Shown here in pieces: positions 25,634-36,553 of a DNA stretch of 64,000 nucleotides; position 1 is the first letter of the stretch, and the number at the start of each line of letters is the position of its first letter. Made by a program: the position numbers and the translations under genes. This stretch comes from Hyphomicrobium_A sp964405975 (GTDB lineage Bacteria > Pseudomonadota > Alphaproteobacteria > Rhizobiales > Hyphomicrobiaceae). The DNA is taken from NCBI GenBank assembly GCA_964405975.1, contig CAYOPW010000003.1, positions 1 to 64,000 on the forward strand, written 5' to 3'. Below the pieces are notes generated by a model. That model was not told the DNA's origin. It saw only the letters and a list, made by a program, of their open reading frames with translations, and did no database searches.

Positions 25634-26302
25634 TCAACCCTCCGCTTTGGCTCTCAACGCGCGAATTACAATGATTTGGCCGTCTTTGTCCGTTTGGCTT
25701 GGACACCGTTCAGCCAGAAAATTCCACGACTGGCGTGCCTCATTGAGCTCCGCCTCTGCCTCGCGGCCCTTATGAAAAAGGCCCACGGTGGAATCTGAGA
25801 AGTAAGGTGCGGCCAATTCAAGGAGCCGCGGCATCGGCGCCAGTCCCCGAGCTGTAATTACGTCAACCGGGCCAACCTTATATTGAGTCGCGGATTTCTC
25901 GATTCGCTCAGGATAGATGTCCACAGGTGCCCCGGTCTGACGTCCGACCTCGCCCAGGAAAGCGGCCTTGCGCGTATCGCTCTCAAGGAGGGTCACATGT
26001 GCGCTCTCCTGCTCGGCGACCATGATCGCAATGACAAGCCCCGGAAACCCTGCACCGGAGCCCAAGTCGAGCCACCGCTTGGCGCGGGGCGGCGCTAGTT
26101 GGAGGATCTGGGCAGAATCGGCAAAGTGGCGCAACCAGATGTGGTCGAGCGTACCGGGCCCAACGAGATTCATCGTCTTCTGCCAGGTTCTCAGCAGCGT
26201 CTCGTAGGTCCGAAGCCGTGCTAGCGTTTCACGTGAAACGGAAAACAGCCGCGCAAAGTCTTCCGCACCGCCAACCGACGCCGCGCGTGCCCCATTCATC
26301 AC
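25634..26302 (-). CDS. rsmG: 16S rRNA m7G527 methyltransferase RsmG (GidB)
   Basis: RsmG methylates N7 of G527 in 16S rRNA. The 222-residue protein shows the SAM-binding WLDLGSGAGFPGLV (about 77-90), RHFADSAQ before it and the TARGLAPMPRLLEL segment. Its start overlaps the mnmG stop by four bases (ATGA), so the two are coupled. Codons 21-26 (SVSRET) coincide with a parS-like palindrome; this overlap of coding and partition sequence recurs in alphaproteobacteria. Confidence 0.96.
   Translation of the reverse strand: MMNGARAASVGGAEDFARLFSVSRETLARLRTYETLLRTWQKTMNLVGPGTLDHIWLRHFADSAQILQLAPPRAKRWLDLGSGAGFPGLVIAIMVAEQESAHVTLLESDTRKAAFLGEVGRQTGAPVDIYPERIEKSATQYKVGPVDVITARGLAPMPRLLELAAPYFSDSTVGLFHKGREAEAELNEARQSWNFLAERCPSQTDKDGQIIVIRALRAKAEG
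26225..26240. promoter_or_regulatory. parS centromere-like site inside rsmG
   Basis: CGTTTCACGTGAAACG is a perfect 16-bp palindrome that matches the parS consensus TGTTTCACGTGAAACA at 14 of 16 positions; only the outermost bases differ. It lies within the 5' part of rsmG, 1.45 kb from the parB start codon. ParB binding is expected from the consensus. Confidence 0.85.
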
Positions 26303-28170
26303 GCAGATTTCCGGGCCGGCTGCGCTTTGAGCTGCGCAAGGAGCAACAAAAGGGCCGCCGGCGTCACGCCATCAATTCGGGCGGCCTGGGCAAGCGTGGC
26401 CGGACGATGGCGGGTCAATTTCTGACGTATCTCAGTCGAGAGGCCGGGCAAACTGCTAAAGTCCAACTCAGGCGGTATACGCAGGGCCTCGTCCTTGCGC
26501 AGGGCTTCCACGTCGAGTTCCTGACGGCGCACATAGGATGCGTAGCGCGCATCGACTTCGATCTGAGCAGCAATTAGAGGTGCTATTTGGCCGATCTCCG
26601 GCCAGATAGCTGCGAGCTGGCCAAGTTCGATATTGGGCAGCGCCAACAAATCAAAGGCGCTGCGCCGGCGCCCGTCTTTATTAACGTCGATGCCATGCCG
26701 GCCAGCCTCGGTCGGTGTGAGCGTCAGCGACTGCAACATGGACGTCGCCTCGCCAAGCGCCACCGACTTAGCCTCAAACGCCTGCCGTCGCGATTTGCTG
26801 ACACAACCCAAAGCGATCCCCTGTGGCGTCAGCCGCTGATCGGCATTGTCTGCACGCAACCGCAGCCTGTATTCGGCGCGCGAGGTGAACATACGATAGG
26901 GCTCGCTGACACCGCGTGTGACGAGATCATCGATCATGACGCCCAGATAACTGTCCGCCCGCGATAGAATGAAATCTTTGTCGGAGCCGCCGGCGGCAAG
27001 GGCAGCGTTGATCCCGGCGGCAATGCCTTGCGCGCCGGCTTCTTCGTAACCCGTGGTACCGTTAATCTGACCTGCGAGATACAACCCGGGCAGCTTCTTG
27101 ACCTCCAAAGTGAGCGACAGCTCACGGGGGTCCACGTAGTCGTACTCGATGGCATAACCCGGCCGCTTGATAACGGCTTGCCTAAGGCCCGGCATGGTTC
27201 GCACGAAGGCCTGTTGTACGTCGGCGGGGAGCGAGGTCGACACCCCATTAGGATAGATGGTGTCATCGTCGAGCCCCTCCGGCTCGAGAAATACCTGATG
27301 CGCGCTCCGGTCGGCAAAGCGCACCACCTTGTCCTCAATCGACGGGCAGTAGCGAGGACCTGTGCTCTCGATCTGACCGGAGTAGATGGCCGAGCGGTCC
27401 AGATTCGCGCGGATGATGGCGTGCGTCTCTGGTGTGGTTCGCGTGATCGCGCAGGCGATCTGAGGCGTGGTAATCCGCTCCGTTAGAAACGAGAACGGCA
27501 CCGGCGGATCGTCGCCCGGCTGTCGCTCCAGCCCCTCCCAATCGATTGAAGAGGCACTGAGCCGCGGCGGGGTCCCAGTCTTAAGCCTCCCAAGTTGCAG
27601 CCCCAACGCGTAAAGCCGCTCGGACAACTTGAGTGCCGGCGCTTCACCAGATCGTCCTGCCGGGATTTTTTGCTCACCGAGGTGAATAAGCCCGTTGAGG
27701 AACGTGCCCGTTGTCAGGACCACACTCCAGGCTCCGAGGCTCCGTCCGTCCCCGGTCAGAACGCCGGCTGCGCGGCCATCAACGACAATTAGATCCTCAA
27801 CACCGCCCTCGATGATCTCAAGGTTGTCTATCCCATCGATCTCAGCCTGCATCGCCCGGCGATAAAGCTTTCGGTCGGTTTGCGCGCGCGGCCCGTGCAC
27901 CGCCGGCCCCTTTGAGCGGTTGAGAAGGCGGAATTGGATGCCCGCCGCGTCGGCAACGCGCCCCATCAGACCATCGAGAGCATCGATCTCGCGCACAAGG
28001 TGTCCCTTACCCAGCCCGCCGATCGCTGGGTTGCAGGACATCTCTCCTACCGTCGCGAAGGTATGCGTCACCAGCGCCGTCCTTGCGCCCATGCGTGCCG
28101 CGGCCGATGCGGCCTCGCACCCGGCATGGCCGCCGCCCACAACGATCACATCGAAGGTCTTTTCGTGCAT
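26299..28170 (-). CDS. mnmG: tRNA uridine modification enzyme MnmG (GidA)
   Basis: MnmG works with MnmE to install the carboxymethylaminomethyl group on U34 of several tRNAs. The 623-residue FAD protein has the N-terminal VVGGGHAGCEAASAAARMG motif, the conserved CNPAIGG and GKGHLVREIDALDGLMG segments, and a C-terminal helical domain that binds MnmE. It leads the mnmG-rsmG-parA-parB operon. mnmE lies 411 bases upstream on the same strand, with a parS site between them. Confidence 0.97.
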   Translation of the reverse strand: MHEKTFDVIVVGGGHAGCEAASAAARMGARTALVTHTFATVGEMSCNPAIGGLGKGHLVREIDALDGLMGRVADAAGIQFRLLNRSKGPAVHGPRAQTDRKLYRRAMQAEIDGIDNLEIIEGGVEDLIVVDGRAAGVLTGDGRSLGAWSVVLTTGTFLNGLIHLGEQKIPAGRSGEAPALKLSERLYALGLQLGRLKTGTPPRLSASSIDWEGLERQPGDDPPVPFSFLTERITTPQIACAITRTTPETHAIIRANLDRSAIYSGQIESTGPRYCPSIEDKVVRFADRSAHQVFLEPEGLDDDTIYPNGVSTSLPADVQQAFVRTMPGLRQAVIKRPGYAIEYDYVDPRELSLTLEVKKLPGLYLAGQINGTTGYEEAGAQGIAAGINAALAAGGSDKDFILSRADSYLGVMIDDLVTRGVSEPYRMFTSRAEYRLRLRADNADQRLTPQGIALGCVSKSRRQAFEAKSVALGEATSMLQSLTLTPTEAGRHGIDVNKDGRRRSAFDLLALPNIELGQLAAIWPEIGQIAPLIAAQIEVDARYASYVRRQELDVEALRKDEALRIPPELDFSSLPGLSTEIRQKLTRHRPATLAQAARIDGVTPAALLLLLAQLKAQPARKSA

Positions 28171-28364
28171 TCAGCTTACCGATCTCTCCAGGTTCCACAC
28201 TGACCTGTGGCGCCCTGGCTAAGGGAAATCGATGTCTTGGGCAAGCGGCGCGCCGTAGCCAACTACGGCGGGGAAAACCCCATAGGCGCCTATAACCTGC
28301 TTAATACGGTCAGTATCGAGCATCCCCAGTCTTGTGTTCGTAACGAACAGAGCGAGGGACGCCC

Positions 28365-28550
28365 ATGTCGCGGAGCAAGAAGGCCCGACCCGCCCGATCA
28401 GCAATGGCCCGAAACCCGCCTGAAGACTCGTCGCCGGCAAACGATACGCCTGAAGCGCTGGCCGGATCTACAATCGCGAACTGGCAAGCGCAGATAGCGG
28501 CCGCTTTGCGCGACGCCATCGTCAAGCGGCACGAGCGCCCTGAAAAGTGA
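28365..28550 (+). CDS. Possible small protein between mnmE and mnmG
   Basis: A 61-codon frame opens with a GAGGGA 6 bases before its ATG and encodes a basic N-terminus (MSRSKKARPARSAM). A Pro/Glu-rich middle and an amphipathic C-terminal helix (IANWQAQIAAALRDAIVKRH) follow. I recognise no family. It runs opposite to both neighbours and ends 6 bases before a parS site. The good ribosome site and helix-like C-terminus argue for a real gene. Short length and the lack of known relatives argue against. Confidence 0.35.
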   Translation: MSRSKKARPARSAMARNPPEDSSPANDTPEALAGSTIANWQAQIAAALRDAIVKRHERPEK

Positions 28551-28556
28551 ACAAAC

Positions 28557-28572
28557 GGTTTCACGTGAAACA
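28557..28572. promoter_or_regulatory. parS centromere-like site between mnmG and mnmE
   Basis: GGTTTCACGTGAAACA matches the parS consensus TGTTTCACGTGAAACA at 15 of 16 positions. It is intergenic, 10 bases beyond the mnmE stop and 2.3 kb from the first site. Confidence 0.88.
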
Positions 28573-28581
28573 ACGGGGTGG

Positions 28582-29913
28582 TCACTTTCCGATGCAAAAC
28601 CGGCTAAAGACTTCGCCCAGTAGATCCTCGACATCGACACGTCCCGTTATGCGGCCCAGCGCGTGCGTGGCACATCGGAGATCCTCGGCGCGCAATTCGA
28701 TTTCGCCGCGTGCCGATGACAAGAAGGTGTCGAGAGATGCCAGACACGTCGACAGGTTTTCGCGATAGCGTGCCTGCGTAATCGGAGGCGCTTCCGTATC
28801 CCCAATCCGTTCGCGGGCCAACTTAGTGAGTTGGCCGGAAAGCCGATCTATGCCGGCCCCTGTCTTGGCTGAGATGGCCAGCCGATCGCAAGTGGTCCTG
28901 CAGCCATTTAGGAGATCGATCTTGTTTGTGACATGGAGAACGCCCTCCCCGCGACAAGCAATTTCCGGCGGGGCTTTCGCTTCAGGGGCCGTCGCATCGC
29001 TCAACCAAACGACAAGTTCGGCGTCGCGTGCGCTCGCCAGTGTCCGGCGCACGCCCTCGCGCTCTACTGCACCTTGGGCGTCGCGAATGCCGGCGGTATC
29101 CGAAACGATGATCGGCAAACCCTCAAGATCGAGGCGAACCTCGATGACATCGCGAGTCGTTCCCGCTTCCTCGGAAACGATGGCCGCATTACGCCGAGCA
29201 AGGGCATTCAGGAGACTTGACTTACCTACATTCGGGGCGCCTGCCAGAACGACCCGATAGCCCTCGCGCAGAATCTCTCCGCGGTTCCCATCTTCGAGGT
29301 GCGCGGCAATGGCAGCACGCAGTTTTGTCGCGAGATCATGTGCGCGATCGAGCGCAACATTAGCAACATCGAGCTCGTCGCTAAAATCGATGGCCGCTTC
29401 AACAAGTGATGAGGCTTCGATCAATTGGCTGCGCCAGCCGTCATACAGTGAAGACAGCGCACCATTCATCTGACGTAGCGCCTGTCGCCGTTGGGCCTCC
29501 GTTTCCGCATTGACGAGATCGGCCCGGGCTTCGGCTTGAGCGAGATCGATCTTACCGTTCTCAAAGGCCCGGCGCGTGAACTCGCCTGGCTGCGCGAGCC
29601 GGCACCCTGGCAAACTCCCAATCGCCGACAGTACACCCCGCACGATGGCCGAACCGCCATGAAGGTGGAATTCGGCGATGTCCTCATTGGTATCGGTTTT
29701 CGGCCCTGCGCACCATATTACGAGGCCTTGATCGAGCGTCTCGCCGTTTTCGGGATGCCGGATGCACCGCACCCCGCTCATGCGATCTATCGGCCGCGGC
29801 GGGGCCATCTGATCGATAACGCAACCGGCACGCGGACCCGACACACGCACCACAGCTACGGCAGCGCGCCCAGGTGCGCTGGAAAGCGCAAAGATCGTCG
29901 ACCGGTCGCCCAT
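28582..29913 (-). CDS. mnmE: tRNA modification GTPase MnmE (TrmE)
   Basis: MnmE is the GTPase partner of MnmG in U34 tRNA modification. The 443-residue protein has the N-terminal folate-binding domain (TIFALSSAPGRAAVAVVRVS), the G1 motif GAPNVGKSSLLNAL, the switch region AGTTRDVIE, DTAGIRD, NKIDLL, and the invariant C-terminal CIGK that ends the protein. I chose the ATG at 29913 because it begins the conserved region. An extension to 29985 has no family support. Confidence 0.96.
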   Translation of the reverse strand: MGDRSTIFALSSAPGRAAVAVVRVSGPRAGCVIDQMAPPRPIDRMSGVRCIRHPENGETLDQGLVIWCAGPKTDTNEDIAEFHLHGGSAIVRGVLSAIGSLPGCRLAQPGEFTRRAFENGKIDLAQAEARADLVNAETEAQRRQALRQMNGALSSLYDGWRSQLIEASSLVEAAIDFSDELDVANVALDRAHDLATKLRAAIAAHLEDGNRGEILREGYRVVLAGAPNVGKSSLLNALARRNAAIVSEEAGTTRDVIEVRLDLEGLPIIVSDTAGIRDAQGAVEREGVRRTLASARDAELVVWLSDATAPEAKAPPEIACRGEGVLHVTNKIDLLNGCRTTCDRLAISAKTGAGIDRLSGQLTKLARERIGDTEAPPITQARYRENLSTCLASLDTFLSSARGEIELRAEDLRCATHALGRITGRVDVEDLLGEVFSRFCIGK

Positions 29914-29977
29914 GAATTTGGAGTACTCGTAGTAGAGAGCGCCGTCTATTGATCCTATGGTCGCTCTGGAGCTTGAG

Positions 29978-32002
<2,025 letters not shown>

Positions 32003-32123
32003 TAGTCGTAGGTAGCGGCAGCATGAGCATAAGGGCTTACCCTGCTGAAATTGCTGCTAAATCTTATGCTGGGCATGTAGCGATGGTTGTGCTTTTCTAT
32101 AGCTTCGAATTGGAGACGTGCTG

Positions 32124-33068
32124 ATGCCAGCTTTAAGGGTGCTTGTGCGCTTCGGCTTTGTGCCCTTCATGGTTCTGGGTCTCAACGGCGCAGCCTATTG
32201 GGTAGTGTCGCAAGGCCATAGCTACGCTTGGCTTCTGCCGCTACTCATCATCGCATTCGCTACCGCTCACGCTGCTGAGCATGTAGCACCCTGGTACGAA
32301 GAGTGGAACGACCCGCACCAAGACGACAACGCAAACATTTGGCACATCATTGTCTACGAGATCTCCAACATAAACGGAGTTCTCTTAATCCCGCTGATCG
32401 TTTGGCTCTTTCCCTTCCAGGGCATTTGGCCGACCGAATGGCCGCTGCTTGTGCAGTGGTTGATGGCGATTGTGATCGCTGACTTTGTTTTCATGGTCGT
32501 TCATATGTTAAGCCACAAGTATTCATTCCTCTGGCGGCTTCACGCCGTGCACCACGGGGTGGGGCGTCTTTACGGATTTAACGGGCTTGTGCGCCACCCA
32601 GTCCATCAATCAGTCGACATGATCCTTGGCACGATGCCGCTAGTTATCCTCGGCATGCCGGTGAACGTTGCGGTTCTGTTGGGCTTTGCCGTTTCCATCC
32701 AGCTCATTGTGCAGCATGCGAACGTCGCCTATGCGCTCGGTCCGTTCCGCAATCAGTTGTCGATCGGCCGCATTCACCACATTCACCACGTCAACTGGGG
32801 CAAGGAAGGCGACTGTAATTTCGGACTGTTCCTAACACTTTGGGATCGCTTGTTCGGGACGTTTGCGGCTGAGCCCTCGCGACCCATAAAGGCTGACGAC
32901 TTGGGCATTGACGAGGTTCCGCACTTCCCCAAGTCGTATCTGGAACATCTGCTGTTCCCGTTTATATACAAGCCGGGAGACGGTGAACCGGAACGCTATC
33001 AGGCGAAGAAGCCGGAAGGATCTCTTGGCTCTGACAAGAGCGAAGATCGCTTACATCCAGCCGAGTAA
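32124..33068 (+). CDS. Sterol desaturase/fatty acid hydroxylase superfamily protein
   Basis: The 314-residue integral membrane protein carries the di-iron histidine clusters of the superfamily: HMLSH (127-131), HAVHH (140-144) and HHIHH (218-222). About five hydrophobic helices surround them. The substrate is unknown; homologues act on sterols, carotenoids, fatty acids or ether lipids. GGAG lies 8 bases before the ATG at 32124, which favours it over the GTG at 32118. It follows the DUF255 gene by 121 bases and converges on rho. Confidence 0.87.
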   Translation: MPALRVLVRFGFVPFMVLGLNGAAYWVVSQGHSYAWLLPLLIIAFATAHAAEHVAPWYEEWNDPHQDDNANIWHIIVYEISNINGVLLIPLIVWLFPFQGIWPTEWPLLVQWLMAIVIADFVFMVVHMLSHKYSFLWRLHAVHHGVGRLYGFNGLVRHPVHQSVDMILGTMPLVILGMPVNVAVLLGFAVSIQLIVQHANVAYALGPFRNQLSIGRIHHIHHVNWGKEGDCNFGLFLTLWDRLFGTFAAEPSRPIKADDLGIDEVPHFPKSYLEHLLFPFIYKPGDGEPERYQAKKPEGSLGSDKSEDRLHPAE

Positions 33069-33126
33069 GGACTCATAGTGAGGGCGAGATGCAATAAGGG
33101 TCGCTTTCCAGGCGGCCGTTATGCTT

Positions 33127-34392
33127 TTAGGTATTCATCGAGTCAAAGAACTCGCCATTTGTCTTAGTCGACTTGAGCTTGTCGATCAAAAACTCGATGG
33201 CGTCCATCGTCCCCATCGGATTGAGGATCCGGCGCAGAACGTAGACTTTCTTGAGCTGATCCTTTGGCACCAAGAGATCTTCTTTGCGCGTACCGGAGCG
33301 TGCCACGTCGATCGCCGGGAACACGCGCTTGTCGGAAACCTTGCGGTCGAGGATGATTTCGGCGTTACCCGTACCCTTGAACTCTTCGAAGATCACCTCG
33401 TCCATGCGCGAGCCGGTGTCGATCAGCGCTGTTGCGATAATGGTGAGTGATCCGCCCTCCTCGATGTTGCGCGCGGCGCCGAAGAAGCGCTTGGGCCGCT
33501 GCAAGGCGTTGGAGTCGACGCCACCCGTCAGCACCTTGCCAGAGGAAGGAACGACCGTGTTGTAGGCACGCCCCAAACGCGTAATCGAATCCAAAAGAAT
33601 GACGACATCGCGCTTGTGCTCAACTAGGCGTTTTGCTTTTTCTATAACCATTTCAGATACTTGTACGTGCCGGGAAGGCGGCTCGTCAAACGTCGATGAG
33701 ATGACCTCGCCGTTGACCGAGCGCTGCATGTCGGTCACTTCCTCAGGCCGTTCGTCGATCAGCAGCACGATAAGGTAGCACTCAGGGTGATTGGCGGTGA
33801 TTGAGTGCGCGATGTTCTGCAACAGCACCGTTTTGCCGGTGCGCGGCGGCGACACGATGAGCGCGCGCTGGCCTTTACCCATAGGCGACACGATGTCGAT
33901 CACCCGGGCGGAAAGATCCTTGATCGTGGGATCCTCGATCTCCAGCTTGAGCCATTCCGTCGGATAAAGCGGAGTGAGATTGTCGAAGTGAATCTTATGC
34001 TTTGTCGCTTCGGGATCTTCGAAATTGATCTTGCTGACTTTCAACAGCGCAAAATAGCGTTCACCCTCCTTGGGGCTGCGGATCTGGCCCTCAACTGTAT
34101 CGCCAGAGCGCAATGCAAACCGGCGAATTTGCGATGGCGAAACGTAAATGTCATCAGGTCCGGGAAGATAATTCGCTTCAGGCGAACGCAGGAAGCCGAA
34201 GCCGTCTTGCAGAACTTCGACAACTCCAGTTCCAGTGATTTCGACTTCCTTGGCAGCGAGCTGTTTCAGCGTCGCAAACATCAGCTCCTGCTTGCGCATT
34301 GTGCTGGCGTTCTCAACGCCTGACTCTTCCGCGAAACTCAAAAGCTCCGTCGGAGTTTTGAGCTTCAGGTCTTCGAGCTTCATTTCCTTCAT
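33127..34392 (-). CDS. rho: Transcription termination factor Rho
   Basis: Rho is a hexameric RNA-dependent ATPase that ends transcription of untranslated RNA. The 421-residue protein starts MKEMKLEDLKLKTPTELL, the usual alphaproteobacterial N-terminus. It has the RNA-binding cold-shock-like domain (FGFLRSPEANYLPGPDDIYV), Walker A (SPPRTGKTVLLQNIA), Walker B (LIVLLIDERPEEVTDM) and the C-terminal NPMGTMDAIEFL. GGAG lies 7 bases before the ATG at 34392. The open frame reaches 34626, but that extension is not conserved. rho, hemJ and hemE lie in the same direction. Confidence 0.98.
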   Translation of the reverse strand: MKEMKLEDLKLKTPTELLSFAEESGVENASTMRKQELMFATLKQLAAKEVEITGTGVVEVLQDGFGFLRSPEANYLPGPDDIYVSPSQIRRFALRSGDTVEGQIRSPKEGERYFALLKVSKINFEDPEATKHKIHFDNLTPLYPTEWLKLEIEDPTIKDLSARVIDIVSPMGKGQRALIVSPPRTGKTVLLQNIAHSITANHPECYLIVLLIDERPEEVTDMQRSVNGEVISSTFDEPPSRHVQVSEMVIEKAKRLVEHKRDVVILLDSITRLGRAYNTVVPSSGKVLTGGVDSNALQRPKRFFGAARNIEEGGSLTIIATALIDTGSRMDEVIFEEFKGTGNAEIILDRKVSDKRVFPAIDVARSGTRKEDLLVPKDQLKKVYVLRRILNPMGTMDAIEFLIDKLKSTKTNGEFFDSMNT

Positions 34393-34622
34393 GGAACGCT
34401 CCGGGGGCCTCAGCAGAATGGGCGGGAAATAAGGTGTGTTGCCGGGCCAAATGGTGGGAATTTTAGAAACGTGGACGAACGCCACGGCGCGGTCGGCCTT
34501 GCCCTTTAGTGCGGGGCTGCGGCGACCAACTCTTGAGCCTGAGCGGCCCTGAGTCGATGCGGAATTGGGGCTGTATACCAGACCTAATTGCTTGGGAAAA
34601 GCCACCCGGTCAAGAATTTGGG

Positions 34623-35042
34623 TCAAAAAGGTTTTACGACCACCAGAACGACAATAGCAATCATCAGTGCCGTGGGTACCTCGTTGGCAATCCTATAAAA
34701 CTTGGCCGGATGCCGGTTTTCGTCTCGCGCAAAATCCTTGCGCCATCGGCTTAGAAGATGGTGGTACCAGGTGAGTGCGGCAACGAGGCCGAATTTAGCC
34801 AGAAACCAACCATCCATGTAAACGCCCAGAACCCAGGCAAGCCAGGGCCCCGTTATCCACACAGCGATCATAGCCGGGTTCATGATGTACCTTAGGAGCC
34901 GGTACTCCATCATTTGAAAGGTCGATGACAGCTCCGAACCAGGTTTTGCCTCGGCGTGATAGACGAGCAGACGCGGCAAATAGAGCAGCCCGGCCATCCA
35001 GGCAATAACTCCAATTATGTGAAATGCCTTAAGCCACAGCAT
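34623..35042 (-). CDS. hemJ: Protoporphyrinogen IX oxidase HemJ
   Basis: HemJ oxidises protoporphyrinogen IX to protoporphyrin IX in bacteria that lack HemG and HemY. The 139-residue membrane protein has four predicted helices. It shows the conserved WLKAFHIIGVIAWMAGLLYL with His8, then LPRLLVYH, MEYRLLRYIMNPAM, and a C-terminal NEVPTALMIAIVVLVVVKP. It lies between rho and hemE with five bases to the hemE stop, consistent with a haem-synthesis unit. Confidence 0.94.
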   Translation of the reverse strand: MLWLKAFHIIGVIAWMAGLLYLPRLLVYHAEAKPGSELSSTFQMMEYRLLRYIMNPAMIAVWITGPWLAWVLGVYMDGWFLAKFGLVAALTWYHHLLSRWRKDFARDENRHPAKFYRIANEVPTALMIAIVVLVVVKPF

Positions 35043-35047
35043 TGTAC

Positions 35048-36115
35048 TCAGACGCCTTCACCGCGGACGAGTGCGACGAGACGCGCAACATTCTCAGGCG
35101 GTGTCTCGGGAACGATGCCGTGTCCAAGATTGAAAATGAAAGGAACGGTCTCCATAGCGTCGAGAAGCTGCTTCACACGAGTTTCCAAATGTGCGCCCCC
35201 AGCAAGGAGCAGGAGTGGATCGAGGTTGCCTTGAACAACTGCGCCAATACCAGCAAGCTCCCGCATTCGGACAAGCGACATCGCTGTGTCACAGCCAAGC
35301 CCCTCTACCTTCGTTTCCTGCAGATACCAGCCAGAGGTTGCGCCGGCGCCTCGCGGAAAACCGATGATCGGTACGTGCGGATGACGCCGCTTTAGCTCTG
35401 TCACGATTCGCTTCGTGGGCAAAATCACCCACTGCTCGAACTGATCATCGGGTAAGCACCCTGCCCACGAATCGAAAATCTGTAAGGCGTCGGCACCTGC
35501 GCGCACTTGGCCATCGAGGTAATCGATCGAGACCTCGACAAGCAGATCGATAAGCCGGCTATACCCCTGTGGATCGTTGTACGCCCACACGCGCGCAGCG
35601 GCCTGATCCGGCGATCCCCGCCCGCCAACCATGTAGGTCGCAACCGTCCAAGGCGCTCCGCAAAAACCGATTAGCGCCGTTTCCCTTGGTAGATCTTGGC
35701 GAACGCGCGCAGCGGCCTCAAAGACGCGTTCAAACACGCTTCCGGTACCATTGGCATCAAGCCGCTTTAGATCGGCAGTCTTGGAAATTGGATCAAGTAG
35801 GGGCCCCTCGCCTTCGGCAAATCGCACCTCTTGACCCAGCGCATTGGGTACCACCAGGATATCGGAGAAGAGGATCGCAGCATCGAAACCGAAACGGCGA
35901 ATCGGCTGCAGCGTCACCTCCGCAGCGAGCGCCGGCGTATAGCACAGCTTGAGAAAATCGCCAGCTTTAGTTCGCACCTCGCGATATTCGGGAAGATAGC
36001 GCCCTGCCTGACGCATGAGCCAAACCGGAGGTGGTGTTACGGCTCGTTTTGCAAAGACACTCAGAAACCGGCTGCGATCGTTGAGTGAGGTTGTGGGCTG
36101 CAGAGGGTCGCTCAT
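35048..36115 (-). CDS. hemE: Uroporphyrinogen decarboxylase
   Basis: HemE converts uroporphyrinogen III to coproporphyrinogen III. The 355-residue protein has the N-terminal PVWLMRQAGRYLPEYREVR active-site motif, FSDILVVPNALG, and GFCGAPWTVATYMVGG. The C-terminal LGHGIVPETPPENV is also typical. In Caulobacter and many other alphaproteobacteria the replication origin lies just upstream of hemE. Here the upstream 440 bases are intergenic and locally A+T rich. Confidence 0.97.
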   Translation of the reverse strand: MSDPLQPTTSLNDRSRFLSVFAKRAVTPPPVWLMRQAGRYLPEYREVRTKAGDFLKLCYTPALAAEVTLQPIRRFGFDAAILFSDILVVPNALGQEVRFAEGEGPLLDPISKTADLKRLDANGTGSVFERVFEAAARVRQDLPRETALIGFCGAPWTVATYMVGGRGSPDQAAARVWAYNDPQGYSRLIDLLVEVSIDYLDGQVRAGADALQIFDSWAGCLPDDQFEQWVILPTKRIVTELKRRHPHVPIIGFPRGAGATSGWYLQETKVEGLGCDTAMSLVRMRELAGIGAVVQGNLDPLLLLAGGAHLETRVKQLLDAMETVPFIFNLGHGIVPETPPENVARLVALVRGEGV

Positions 36116-36553
36116 CTTTTCACTTTAATCAAAATACTAGAGTCTAGAGTCTTATTGTTATGACTCTTAGGGCCGTGGATTTTGAGGATATCGGCTTCGT
36201 CCTACCTTGTTCCACAAGCACCGCACAGCGCGAATGTTTGAGTGCCAGATCTGGCGTTCGCGACGGCGAGAGACCACAAGTTGCGTTAAATGCCACTCTC
36301 GTCAATAACTTAAGCTGCCGTATGCTGCGGCAACTGATGGGTATGGATTGTTGACAGGCGGTGGGCCTACGCCCGACAAAAGGCCTATCCTCATGGAGAA
36401 CTCCCTATTGAGGTTGCTTGTGCGCGTGGCGGCCAATGTGGTCAATGCCGTGGATGGGTGGACGGTGGGCGGTGTGCGAGGAAGTTGGTTGCATCCGCCC
36501 TTGGGAAAACCGGGCCGCTTTTCAACAAGCCATCCCTCATGGTTCCCGTTGCG
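36116..36553. other. Candidate chromosomal replication origin region (oriC)
   Basis: This is the intergenic stretch between hemE and ppsR, where the Caulobacter origin lies. At its hemE end 36117-36170 has about 28% G+C by my count in a roughly 60% G+C window. It holds a tandem CTAGAGT repeat (36137-36150) and an AGAGTC/GACTCT dyad (36146-36151 with 36162-36167). Only degenerate DnaA-box-like 9-mers are visible, for example TGTTCCACA (36208-36216) and CTATCCTCA (36384-36392), each 7 of 9 matches. Genes flank it divergently, and parAB with two parS sites lie 8-12 kb away. Function as an origin is inferred from synteny. Confidence 0.55.

Noticed and set aside
36116..36553. CtrA-type TTAA-N7-TTAA sites in the origin candidate
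   Set aside because: TTAA half-sites at 36125, 36286 and 36309 do not have the required seven-base spacing.
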